Assembly (NCBI RefSeq): GCF_025766255.1
Contig: NW_026516665.1
Location: 744,001-808,000, forward strand
Source of the DNA: Zychaea mexicana
Taxonomy: Eukaryota > Mucoromycota > Mucoromycetes > Mucorales > Lichtheimiaceae
Reading direction: 5' to 3'
DNA: 64,000 nucleotides
The notes under the pieces are model-generated. The model saw only the letters and a program-made list of their open reading frames with translations. It did no database searches and was not told where the DNA came from. Made by a program: the position numbers and the translations under genes. Position 1 is the first letter of the stretch; every line of letters begins with the position of its first letter. Shown here piece by piece: positions 10,807 to 21,246 of the stretch.

Positions 10807-12044
10807 GAAGATTTATTATTAATTATAAATTATTAATTATATTTAAATTTAAAAGGAATATTATTATATAATATTCACGTCGTAATGGCTCGACACCCCA
10901 TCGACCATTACCTCTAAATCTCATTGTCGAGCTACCCGTCGTCCAAGTATTCCTAGGGTAGAGAGGGGGAATGCTCATTACCATTCCGCCGTTTTTAATC
11001 ATCATATTTATATTATATATATTATATATATCTTTTATATATTAAAAAATTTTTTAGTCAATAAAAAAATAAAAAAAAACAAAATTATAAATAACATTTT
11101 AAAAATATAAAAATTATTAACATAATATTTTATTTTTAACGTATTTATTTTTCATCATAATATAAAAAACTAAAATATTTATCTTATTTTTAAAATTATA
11201 TTATATTTCTTATATATAATATAAATTTAAATACTATTGTTAATAATTAATCTTCTTAAAAAAAAAGAAAATTCTTTCTTTTTTTCTTCCGTCTGGTTAT
11301 ATATCAAGAATCTTTGATTCTTAGATATATAATAATAAGTAAAATGTTTCATTTTACTTACGCAAGGGGGGTTCCATTACCCCTTGCTCTAGAAATTAAA
11401 ATAAATTTTAATTTATTTTATCATAATCGAAGATTATGACCAGACGGGTCTATGGACCCGGGAAATGGAGTAATGGAACCCTCCATTTCTTTTATTTTTT
11501 ATATATAAAAAAAGAAATAAATTTCTTTTTTACATAAATCAAAGATTTATGTCCAGACGGAAAAAAGAAAGAAAGAATTTTTTTTCTTTTTAAAAGAAGA
11601 TTTATTATTAATTATAAATTATTAATTATATTTAAATTTAAAAGGAATATTATTATATAATATTCACGTCGTAATGGCTCGACACCCCATCGACCATTAC
11701 CTCTAAATCTCATTGTCGAGCTACCCGTCGTCCAAGTATTCCTAGGGTAGAGAGGGGGAATGCTCATTACCATTCCGCCGTTTTTAATCATCATATTTAT
11801 ATTATATATATTATATATATCTTTTATATATTAAAAAATTTTTTAGTCAATAAAAAAATAAAAAAAAACAAAATTATAAATAACATTTTAAAAATATAAA
11901 AATTATTAACATAATATTTTATTTTTAACGTATTTATTTTTCATCATAATATAAAAAACTAAAATATTTATCTTATTTTTAAAATTATATTATATTTCTT
12001 ATATATAATATAAATTTAAATACTATTGTTAATAATTAATCTTC
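10807..12044. repeat. AT-rich hairpin-chain insertion with 449-bp terminal direct repeats
   Basis: A 1238-bp insertion absent from the otherwise identical D1 copy (empty site around 791-797), with ATA on both sides. It consists of two 449-bp direct repeats (10807-11255 and 11596-12044), identical as far as I can read, around a 340-bp core. Each repeat starts GAAGATTTATTATTAATT and ends TTAATAATTAATCTTC, a short imperfect inverted repeat. Overall GC is very low with isolated GC-rich patches. The layout resembles a small LTR element, but the usual TG...CA ends, primer-binding site and polypurine tract are not evident. Mitochondrial-type hairpin DNA is an alternative origin. Confidence 0.7.
11256..11595. 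repeat. Core of the hairpin insertion: tandem stem-loops
   Basis: The core starts and ends with an imperfect inverted repeat of about 40 bp that includes CCGTCTGG (11289-11296) and CCAGACGG (about 11552). Between them lie consecutive perfect stems: about 11297-11333 (16-bp stem, TTT loop), 11337-11359 (10-bp stem, TTT loop), 11362-11387 (GCAAGGGG/CCCCTTGC), 11446-11459 (GGGTC/GACCC) and 11462-11489 (GAAATGGAG/CTCCATTTC), plus several AT stems. The loops of the two GC-rich hairpins, GGTTCCATTA and TAATGGAACC, are exact reverse complements. No coding potential is seen. Confidence 0.75.
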
Positions 12045-12472
12045 ATACAACCACATCATAAATTATGGTATGGAAAAGATTTTGAATTCCCAAGTAAGAA
12101 AAACAAACTTGACTTAGTATTTTCAAATGAGCAAAAAGTAAATACTGAATATAACGAAATGGTTGACATGCAGCAGAAATTTCTACAGCTTAACATTAAT
12201 CAATCAATAGATATGATTATAGATAGTGAGGACGAAACTGAAAATAATACATCTAAACGCAAGAGAAAAAATCAAAAAGAACAGAGAAATATAGAACATA
12301 GTAATTCATATGAAATTGAGAAGATTGTAGGACATGTGTATACTGATAATAAGTACATATTTGAGGTTAAGTGGGTTGGATATAGTGTAAAGGATAATAG
12401 TTGGTTAACAGTTGATAAGTTTAATTCCCGGGAAATGCTACATGAATATATGGCCACACATGGTATTCAGCT

Positions 12473-14409
12473 CTAAATTAATTTCTTACTTATTTGCTTA
12501 TTAAAAAATCTCATATTGAAACTGACTGTATCAACCTTTCGTTTACTTGCCCAGTTATATTTATATTCACTACTACTTTCATGTTCTTCAATGTATAATT
12601 GTATATATTGTTGAATCAGTTCTTGTAACTTATCTTGGCATGCTTGCATGATATCGTTTCTATTTAACTCTTTAGCTTTTATTAAATCAGTATAGTAGCT
12701 AAAATATCTTGTAAAGAACATTTTATATTTATGTTTTTCCTTTTCGAGTTTTTCTATTACATCATTTGCAAATAGGGATCCGCACGGTTCGGTTCGGTTC
12801 GGTTCTTAAAGGGAACCGAACCGAACCGTCTAAAGCAAGAACCGAACCGACTAGAACCGACGAGAACCGTAGAACCGAAGAACCGAACCGAAGAACCGAA
12901 CCCATCATGTATATAAAAAAGGCAAGATTCGGTATCTTTAAATGAAAGCTGATGTGTGTGTTCAAATGTCGCGGTATACTTGAATACTGCAGTAAAAAAA
13001 GAATAGTTTATTATTGTACATTGAACAGCGATCTCAAAATGAATAAGAGAAACAGAATGTAAACATTCTCATACGATGTGGGTCATTGCATGGTTAAAAG
13101 ATTGAAGCACAGTTTTTACAAAAAAAAGTGGAGCTTATAGTACTTACTTAGAGCGACTTAGTATTACTAGTACAATATGTTATCGTAACATTGGAGGAAT
13201 TGAACCACAACCGGCAGTACATACAGCTGCTGTGTCTCTATGTGTGTATAGTGTATAGTGTCTCATAAAAGGCAAAGGGTGAATGGGTAAGATAATTCTG
13301 TTATGGGCCCCAGGATGCACAATCTCAGATGGAATGCACAAACTTGATAAAACTGATCGAGAAGCCATGATAAATCTAGTAAAGTAGTACGTCATGGAGA
13401 AAAATGCATTGTGGGTAGCAAAGTAGAGGAACAAGTAATGATGTGCGTCATGGGCGGAGAAAGCAAGCTGCTGTCAGAAGAAGTGTTTTTTTATTTTTTT
13501 GCTCTTCTCTTCTTTACTATTTTTTACTCCCTTCTGCTTTTGCAGGTTTTGTTAAGTTTTCAATAAAGTATGGCTTGCAAATACACTACTTCGTGGTCTT
13601 TTCGGAATAACATTGTTCGTAACTTCCATTATAGCCTACTTTATACTAATTACCAAAATCGCTGATTGCAATCTTCTGCCTCTCGGTTCTTCGGTTCTAC
13701 TTATACAGAACCGGTTCGGTTCCGGTTCGGTTCTTGACAGGAACCGAACCGTATTTTCTCGGTTTCGGTTCGGTTCGGTTCCGGTTCTACGGTTCTGATA
13801 CGGATCCCTATTTGCAAAGTTACATTGATATGTATTCCATAATTTTTCATTACAATCATCACATAGCTCTAAGCAATAAAATTGACATTCCTCATCTTCA
13901 CTATTAATTAGTCCACCCTGTGAGGTAACCGCACTAGAGGTGTTACCATCTAACATTGCTTCGGAAATATGAGGAATTGAGGATTCCTGAGAATTTTCAT
14001 AAGACATCTCCTCCTTATTTGTTAATTCTTCCTGAGAATTTTTATTTTTTAAATCTTCTTCATTTATTTTTTCGTAATAATTATCATATATGTTACATTT
14101 CTTTTTTAGTTCATAATTCTCTTTTCTTAGATTCCCAACTTTTTTAATTATATTATTATTATATTTTTGATTATTAGAATTTTTTAAATTTGATTTGGAC
14201 GCTGATTTTTGTTTTTCAGACGCTTTTCTTTTAATATTTAATTTATTTTTTTTCTCTATATATTCAATATTATATTTTTCATGTATATTTTCTTCACAAA
14301 AGTTTTTTATATTAATATTATATTTAGATAAATAATTTTGTAATTTTTTTGTATCAATAACAATTTTATCATTATTAAATACAACATCATTTGCAGGTGG
14401 TTGAATCAT
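12473..14409 (-). pseudogene. Accessory coiled-coil gene of D2, split by a hAT element
   Basis: This is the second copy of the 296-codon accessory gene. Its parts are 14409-13811 and 12772-12473, separated by the hAT-type insertion 12773-13810. Differences from D1 are few, for example LELCDDC instead of LEPCDDC in the Cys cluster. The upstream half reads through the hAT terminal sequence to a stop at 13636. That gives a chimeric 257-codon frame with an Arg/Thr/Glu/Pro/Asn-rich tail derived from the AACCG repeats. The 3' half keeps its overlap with the chromodomain transposase stop (12473-12476). Confidence 0.75.
12773..13810. mobile_element. hAT-type non-autonomous element (1038 bp)
   Basis: Terminal inverted repeats TAGGGATCCG / CGGATCCCTA (10 bp) are flanked by an exact 8-bp target duplication, TTTGCAAA (12765-12772 and 13811-13818). 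The D1 copy has a single TTTGCAAA at 1511-1518, the empty site. An 8-bp duplication with TAGGG-type ends is diagnostic of hAT elements. Both ends carry dense subterminal arrays of GGTTCGGTTC / GAACCGAACC, likely transposase-binding repeats. The 700-bp interior has no transposase frame. Confidence 0.9.
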
Positions 14410-14684
14410 TGTAGGATGTTCTTTTTATATTTATTCAAAATTCGATTTTTATTTTTTTGAAATTTTTAAATTATGCATGCTAAGACATTTGTGAATAAAT
14501 TATTTTAATAAAAATTACTTTGGCTATCCTAGCATACCTTAGCTTATAAACTATATATGGCTATTAGATCGCATTAAAACTATCATAACTATGGCCGGTC
14601 CTCAAACATTGCCCTTGGGGCAGTCCATGATAAGCATCTGCAATGTAAGCCCTGAAACATGATGGATTAGAATCGTGCAAATCA

Positions 14685-15960
14685 TTAGATATAGATTAAA
14701 CAAGTTTCCAAATTACCCATTGAGATAAATCCAACAATCCTCAACTTGGCAACTTGGTCGGGACACTTGGCAATGAGCGCGCACAACTCATCTTTCATCA
14801 TCTTTGGGGTCTTTAGGAACCCCTCACGCATCTCCTTCGACCCTTTTGGCCCACGGTCGTACCGGCCGAGCTCACCACAGCCCAATTCAAGCCCTGACTT
14901 GACAAAAATCAAGTCACCACGGTGACCCAATGCTTTACGGGTCATGGCTTCCACACCAGCGTTGTTACGACCTTCATTCTTGCGTAATGCGGACGCAGCG
15001 CTTGTTTTCTCCCCACTATTATTCGACCATCATTTAGTATTAAGCTCCATGTTCTCATTACTTCACTTACCCTCGAACTTGTATTTTCTGATCATCAAAG
15101 CAAGTGTCTACAAATTGCCAGACACGGCGCAAAAGATCACCCTCGGAATGATCGGTTAACGGGAAGTAGGCCCATCGATACAATTCCGTTGCTTGGGCGA
15201 TGCTGTTGTTGATCCCAATCAGATCAAAATCCTCCTTGTAGTCAAGCCCGGTATTGTTGACTTGATAAGCCATCAACTCTTCGGTAGTCTGTAATGATAT
15301 TACGTATGTACGTCAGTATGTCGATATCACGTACTTAGATAGATAGTTCCCAGGTTGTCTCACCTTGCCATTGGGATTTTTGCTTGCGTCGAAGGTGCGG
15401 AAGAGGTCGAGATGGTTCTTGACCTTCTCTGACACTTTTGGTAGTGCTGGATTATTGTGATTGCTGATTTCTTCAAGTTCATCACCGGTGAAGTATTCAG
15501 ACCAAGAAGGATCATTCACATCTATAATCATTGCATGACAAGCACTATATATAGAGCTTAGGTATCAGACATGAAAAGTCGTTTTCGTTATATATGGGGC
15601 ATTTACAAGTATTGAAAACTTACTGCTCATATTGACATTTCATCGTGAATTCAAGAATTTTGTCCTCCACGCAGGTACCAGTGGAAAGAATCCACTTTGG
15701 TCCTTTAAGCGTCTGGTGTTGGTTTCGGACAAAGTCCAAAAACGAGGACGAAACCGTTGTTCCTGATTGCTTTGATGGCGTGTCACTGGGTGACTCCACA
15801 CGAGACTCCTTCTAACAAGTTGCAACAATTTTAGATCAATGTTTTGCGAACCTCTTTTGCTCTTTTTGCTCTTCAAATTACTCTTAGGTCAATAAGCGCT
15901 TGGATTGTTCTCTAATCCGGTTGGTGCTTGGCATAATTCTATAGTGATAAGTATTAGCTA
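14685..15960 (-). pseudogene. Uncharacterised spliced gene family, copy 2 (truncated upstream)
   Basis: Same exons as copy 1: about 15531-15364, 15291-15071 and 15014-14685. An upstream exon lies at about 15640-15805. The upstream exon is undamaged here: after a likely acceptor it reads ESPSDTPSKQSG, SSSFLDFVRNQHQTLKGPKW and VEDKILEF up to a GTAAGT donor. The few differences from copy 1 in the shared exons include WINN changed to GINN. Homology to the third copy stops at about 15960, where element D3 begins, so the 5' part of the gene is separated from it. Function unknown. Confidence 0.55.
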
Positions 15961-17892
15961 TGGCGGTATATCAAAATCATTAAATTATTAAACATTTTTA
16001 GTTTTTATGAAAATCATTCTTTAATTAATTATTATTATGACCATTATCTTATATTTTATCATATTTGTATATGACTTTGATCTAAATATTTATTAATTAT
16101 TTCTTTCTCATTAAAATTATTATAAGGAATCCATGTATTTTCATTTTCATCATAATATTTCCATTTAACCAAAAATAAATACTTATTATTTTCATATTTA
16201 TATCTATTATTTTCAACTTCATAAGTTTTTATTGATTGTTTTCCTTTATTCTTACGTTTTCTTTTTTTTTCATTAAATTTAGGAATATCATCTTCACTTG
16301 AATCATTAATATCTTGGTTCTCTTGTATTTCATCATCACTATATTCATTATTTATATTACTATTACCTATATTTAGAGCTAATAATTTATCTTGTATATT
16401 TATCATTTCATTTAACTTTTGTTTATTTATTTCTTCATTTGTAATTACTATATCTATTAATTTTTTTTCAGAGGGGAATTCAAAACAATTAGTTTCCCAA
16501 AGTTTATGATGAGGTAAAATAGGAACATTAAATAATTCAGCGAATTTTTGTATATTTTTAAGTAAACAAGCAACCCTAAATTGTAAATTATAAAATTTAG
16601 TATTATTCATTCTTACTACAGCACTATTATTATTAAACCTTTTGAATTTATTACCTATTTCAGCGAATTGATTTTCTACTTTAGAACGGAAACTACCAAA
16701 TACATTATTAAAATGTTTTTCTGGTTCTGTTAGATTAACTTTATTTTCTTTGTGGATTGGAAATACAAAATTATTATTTGAAAATTCAATGTCTTTTATT
16801 TTAGCTAAATCAATAAATTTATTAATAAATAATGCATAACCTCCATCCATTGCTAAAACATCATGACTATGTATTTTTTTATATAATTCATATTTAAAAA
16901 CATTGATCCATCTGAACTATCAGCGCAATAATCACTATTAGAAATAAATAAAATCATATCATTAATATCAGTAATAATCTGTGTACGCAAACCTCTCTTT
17001 TTTAATTTATATGAATATAATCTTTCTTTTTTTATATCTGTATCAACATATTGAATACGAGAATCATGTCCATCAATAATTAAAGTAATATGCTTGAATA
17101 ATTCTGGATTATTTTTTTTGAACTATATAATCTTAATAAGATAGATGAAAACATGTTTTTATAACAATTATTCAAAATTTTATTTATTCTAGTATAATTT
17201 CTTCAAACATCCAAAATTTCTTATAAAAATCATAAAATGAACTATAAGGTAGATATCTTTCTATATTATCTTTTCCTGATTTACCTGAAACTAAATGATA
17301 TAGTAAAAATAAACCTTTTTCGATTTCATTATATGGTCCTGGATATTCAATATTTGAATACAATACATTTAAAAAAAAGAATACTGTAGTATATCCTAAC
17401 TTATTTTTTAATTCATTTTTAATTTTATCTATATTATTTATTTTTTTTATTTCAGTACGATGTTTATATTTGTAATTAATAATTTTCCAATTTTCATTTA
17501 AGAATCCCCAATATTGGTTTATTATTTTTTCAGCTTCTAACTTTATATTATATTCATAATTATCTGAAATTTCCATTGGATCTTTTATATTAGTAGTAGT
17601 AGCCATTTTTTTGTAAGTGATAATAGAATATAAACAATAATATCAATGAAACAGGTCTCTTAACAGTATTATCTGCAATCAGGAAGAACCTTATAGCCTT
17701 AGACAAATGTCAAAAATTTATAAAATAATTATAATTTGTTTATATTTTGAGTGCTACTCAATATAATAAATAAAAATTCAATTTTTATAAAAAAAGTAAT
17801 TGAGTTTAAATTCAATTTATAACAATCATAGAATATATAACAAGCATTAAATTTTATTAAAATCGAAAAGTATTAGTATATCCCCCGTGTGG
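15961..17892 (-). mobile_element. Element D3: one-gene relative of D
   Basis: AT-rich block between two copies of the gene family. Its left limit is where copies 2 and 3 diverge (after TTAGCTAT), and its right limit is where the exon of copy 3 begins (GTCAAGCCCGG). The ends show a weak inverted similarity (GGCGGTATAT at the left, GGGGGATATAC read inward from the right). It carries a chromodomain transposase like D but has only about 100 bp after the transposase stop, so it lacks the accessory gene. Confidence 0.6.
16059..17606 (-). pseudogene. Chromodomain-DDE transposase of D3, frameshifted
   Basis: The N-terminal block 17606-17184 has YSNIEYPGPYNEIEKGLFLL, homologous to D2. A decayed stretch follows in which the DGHDS motif and SSDGSMFLNM can still be read in shifted frames. 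The C-terminal block 16850-16059 has AMDGGYALFINKF (Asp), FGSFRSKVENQFAEIGNKF (Glu), PHHKLWETNCFEFPS, an acidic/basic linker and a chromodomain (YLFLVKWKYYDENENTW). One-base frameshifts near 16870 and between 16960 and 17184 break the gene. Divergence from D2 is large, so it is an older or separate lineage. Confidence 0.7.
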
Positions 17893-18605
17893 TCAAGCCC
17901 GGTATTGTTGACTTGATAAGCCATCAACTCTTCGGCAGTCTGTAATGATATTACGTATGTACGTCAGTATGTCGATATCACGTACTTAGATAGTTCCCAG
18001 GTTGTCTCACCTTGCCATTGGGATTTTTGCTTGCGTCGAAGGTGCGGAAGAGGTCGAGATGGTTCTTGACCTTCTCTGACACTTTTGGTAGTGCTGGATT
18101 ATTGTGATTGCTGATTTCTTCAAGTTCATCACCGGTGAAGTATTCAGACCAAGAAGGATCATTCACATCTATAATCATTGCATGACAAGCACTATATATA
18201 GAGCTTAGGTATCAGACATGAAAAGTCGTTTTCGTTATATATGGGGCATTTACAAGTATTGAAAACTTACTGCTCATATTGACATTTCATCGCAAATTCA
18301 AGAATTTTGTCCTCCACGCAGGTACCAGTGGAAAGAATCCACTTTGGTCCTTTAAGCGTCTGGTGTTGGTTTCGGACAAAGTCCAAAAACGAGGACGAAA
18401 CCGTTGTTCCTGATTGCTTTGATGGCGTGTCACTGGGTGACTCCACACGAGACTCCTTCTAACAAGTTGCAACAATTTTAGATCAATGTTTTGCGAACCT
18501 CTTTTGCTCTTTTTGCTCTTCAAATTACTCTTAGGTCAATAAGCGCTTGGATTGTTCTCCAATCCGGTTGGTGCTTGGCATAATTCTATAGTGATAAGTA
18601 TTAGC
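17893..18605 (-). pseudogene. Uncharacterised gene family, copy 3 (3' truncated)
   Basis: This contains the exon SWSEYFTGDELEEISNHNN (about 18178-18010) and the upstream exon (about 18287-18450), nearly identical to copy 2. The next exon breaks off after AYQVNNTGLD at the D3 boundary. The two 3' exons with LELGCGELGR are missing. A 4-bp deletion (one TAGA fewer) in the intron at about 17990 separates it from the other copies. Confidence 0.6.
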
Positions 18606-18698
18606 TATACGGGCCATCTTGATTTTTCTCCTACACATTTTTACTATGACAACCGGCGCTTTGGCTGCCGTTGCTGTGTTAGCTGGTAGCTGACTGTT

Positions 18699-19103
18699 TT
18701 ACGCTGATCGTTCACTCACTCTAATATTGTGCTGTTGCACGGCTGTTTTGAACCTTTTTGACCATACTGCTTTGAATTGGGAAGGGTCACTTGGAGAGCA
18801 AGAACAGAAGAAAGACAAGTCGAAATGAGAAAAGCCACGGAGACTTGGCTTGTCCTCCTTTTCTGCGTCAAAATAATCTTTGAATCCTATAAACGCTGGA
18901 TAAGCACGATGGAGTAAATTCAAACATTTTTCGTATAGCTTACTTGCAAAGATCCTTTCTTCGCTAGTGTCTCGATTGCTTTGGCTGAGGTTGCTAAGCT
19001 TTGACACGCTTGAAGAGTTCATGCTTGAAATAGCGAAAAGAGAAGGAACCAAGGAAACAAAAATTGCGTTTCCAAACAACAGCGTTGTCATGTGCCTAAC
19101 CAT
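18699..19103 (-). pseudogene. Conserved upstream exon of the gene family (diverged copy)
   Basis: A 134-codon minus-strand frame starting with a hydrophobic, signal-like stretch (TTLLFGNAIFVSLVPSLFAI), then a Ser-rich region and CSCSPSDPSQFKAVWSKRFK ... VQQHNIR before a GTGAGT splice donor. It aligns with 3609-3905 and 30587-30883. It lies just upstream of copy 3 in the same orientation, so it is probably the first exon of that gene. The signal-like N-terminus suggests a secretory or membrane route (inference). Confidence 0.45.
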
Positions 19104-20441
19104 TGAACAGTCTCATATCAGGTGACACTATAATATCATAAATCCGACAGGCCACAAGCTGATACCCTTTGTGTATAATGATGGAGTGCAGCTTCTGGCC
19201 TACCGCTAGTCTCGTTCACAAGATAACACCATTGATGTTAAATACGAAACCATTAGATAACAAAATCAGTAGAGCGTCAGCTTGAAACTTGGACAACTGT
19301 TGATGTTTCTATTCACTATATCATGACAATTGCCAGACTTTTTTGTTGTTATTCATGTTGCCATGCATTAAGACGAAGTGGCCCAATCGTTCCCGTTGGG
19401 TCAGCCTGTGCAATTCATGCAACACAATGATGCAGGCTATAGCCTCAAATTCTGATAAACGCTCCCTCATCGATCTACCGTCGCGTAACGAAAAATCATA
19501 GCAGCTGTCAATTGCTTGTCGTCTCCTTACGGTATTAAAGAGCACCTAATCTTCTCTATCACACGCTCTTTTGCTAGATCTTGATCTGTGTTGATGACAC
19601 ATCACTATCTCCACACATGTGTTTAATCAAGATGCTCTTTTACTAACTATTTTGCAACAACAACAAAAAACGATTAAATACCAAAAAGAAATTATATATA
19701 GATTCTTGTGCGAACATGAGTTGGGAAAGGAAAGGAAGAACAAGTCCGAAAGTGTTTGACGTCAGATGATACAATGGTGATGATGGTATATGAAGCGTTT
19801 GAAACAAAGTAGGAATAGGAATGTGGTAAAGAGTTTAACCTTTGGGGAAGAGTAGGAGGGTGTATAGTTGTATGGGGAGATATCACGTTGTTCAGGGCGT
19901 CCGTGCCAGTAGCAGAAGTATGTATTAGCAGTAGTACTGGTTGTGGATGGTAGTGTAGTGCAAATCAGAACCTTTTTTTAATAAACGTCATTACTTTTCA
20001 CAGCACACCTAATTTTCGCCTCTCCACATTCAATCTCCCCATACTCTCATTGGGTAAATCCCCAATGTCGCGTGGCACGGCTTCTACCGCTTTAGCAGAT
20101 ACTTCCACCACATTAGCAAATGCTTTCATCGCATTAGCAGTAGCAACTTAATAATCGTCTAACTAGAAACGTAGGAACACCCATTAGTATAGATAGTCTC
20201 CCTCTTTTCATTCAATATCACTTCAGTTCATATCTTATCCTCTTCTTTTACAATATTTCTTCATAATAAAGAAATCTCTTAAGTGGTCTTTCGGACGTAA
20301 CATTCCCGATCCTTTGAACTCCCACTTTCCATTTTTCATCAGAATAGCTGTAATAGCATATCTATGATAAGGCCCGTAAATCGCCTACTTCCTTTTATTC
20401 ACAATTCATTTCCGTGTATTCAGAGTCCAGCCGTTACTCTG
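19104..20441. other. Non-coding, no gene seen
   Basis: No convincing coding region. A 74-codon minus frame at 19321-19545 has no recognisable motif and no supporting second copy. At about 20090-20145 there is a short imperfect repeat built on (A/C)TTAGCA (CGCTTTAGCAGATACTTCC, CACATTAGCAAATGC, CGCATTAGCAGTAGC). Confidence 0.4.
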
Positions 20442-21097
20442 CTATACCACAGTAGTATTATCAAGAGTAGTGGTAGTGGTATGGCTGTCATTGTCAATAC
20501 AATTATCTTCTGCCGGTGCTTTTGTAGGCTTGCGCCGTCGTCCAATTATTGTCGAATTGTCAATGCTCAACTCAAACAGTTTATTGGACCTTTTCTGCTG
20601 TGTTGCTTTTGCCAGTAATTTGTTGGCTTTTTCTTGTGAAGGCGGTGGTGCCAATTGTGAGCTGCTGTCTCGATAGCGAGTGCTTTGTCGAGCCGTGCAC
20701 GGACCTCTTCCATTTCTTCTTCCTGTAACGTCTGTTCTCCTCCATTTTGTTGTTGTAAATCTGCCTTGTTCATATTTTGTTGTCGCAGTCGTTGATGCAA
20801 CATGTCCTCGTTGTTGGTATCCTCCTCATCATCTGCGTTGCGCGCTTTGACGAACTTGGCACGTGCATTGTCTGTGGACGACAGGTTTTTCTTCCGCCGT
20901 GGTTTTTCTTCTGCGATTCGCTGCACTGCATAAGAAACGTCAAACATCTCTTTCATGGATGTAATGCTAGGCGAAAAGATGCGTCGGCCGCTGTTTGGCG
21001 GCGGCGGCGCTGGTGCACAGGCGCCGGGAGGTGTTGCAGTGGGTATATTACGTGGGGCTGACGGTGTCATGCTCGCCGCTGCGGGACCTGCGTCGGT
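20442..21097 (-). pseudogene. Unidentified Gln/Glu-rich coding fragment next to the LINE tail
   Basis: The minus-strand frame reads Pro-rich (PAPPPPNSGRRIFSPS), then SMKEMFDVSYAVQRIAEEKP, a basic PRRKKNLSS, and a Gln/Glu-rich helix (LRQQNMNKADLQQQN). The sense continues in another frame as PPSQEKANKLLAKATQQK and IIGRRRKPTKAPAED, ending at 20442, which implies one frameshift near 20650. It begins directly at the poly(A) tract of the LINE. It is therefore either a gene truncated by the LINE or a 5' fragment of another retroelement. I cannot identify it. Confidence 0.4.
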
Positions 21098-21246
21098 TTT
21101 TAGTTTTTTTTTTTTTTGTATGAGCCGGTAGGCCAAAATTTATTAATCCAAGTCACACGTACAAAGCAGAGGTGTGTTGGAGATAAGAGAAAAAGAGGAA
21201 TATACAAAATAATAAAAGAGGGCGGAGAGGGGTGACAATGGACTTA

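Larger units (their letters stand above)
6254..12476 (+). pseudogene. Chromodomain-DDE transposase of D2, interrupted and with a nonsense codon
   Basis: Coding blocks are 6254-6932, 7530-7906 and 12048-12476; the remainder is inserted elements. Block 1 contains YGNIEYPGPYREIEKGLALL, and FIDGHDSKIKYYKP supplies the first catalytic Asp. Block 2 has LGMDGGYNLF (second Asp) and FGSFRSAIEAQFSMLGSKFE (Glu), the DDE arrangement of the DDE_Tnp_4/PIF-Harbinger family. Block 3 carries the linker and chromodomain. Insertions occur at TA or ATA duplications, and removing one TA copy restores the frame at each junction. An in-frame TAG at 6338-6340 is an additional inactivating change. Confidence 0.75.
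6110..14520 (+). mobile_element. Element D2: two-gene chromodomain PIF/Harbinger-like transposon with nested insertions
   Basis: This composite holds the chromodomain transposase (plus strand) and the convergent accessory gene (minus strand), interrupted by four younger elements at 6933-7527, 7907-10804, 10807-12044 and 12773-13810. Removing these leaves about 2.6 kb of element D. Boundaries are approximate. An AATAAAAATTGAATTTT-like stretch occurs near both ends in inverted orientation, but a clean terminal repeat and target duplication were not found. The segment 10014-15690 is a near-identical duplicate of 1-3390, apart from the hairpin and hAT insertions. Confidence 0.65.

Noticed and set aside
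10823..11005. Identical 60-codon minus frames at 10823-11005 and 11612-11794
   Set aside because: They lie in the 449-bp direct repeats across hairpins, have no domain, and are repeated only because the DNA is. Not a gene.
11256..11595. CRISPR-like array
   Set aside because: The hairpins differ in sequence and spacing, with no identical direct repeats and unique spacers, and the genome is eukaryotic.
10807..12044. Standard LTR retrotransposon
   Set aside because: Terminal repeats are present, but TG...CA ends, a primer-binding site, a polypurine tract and any gag/pol trace are not seen, so I left the class open.
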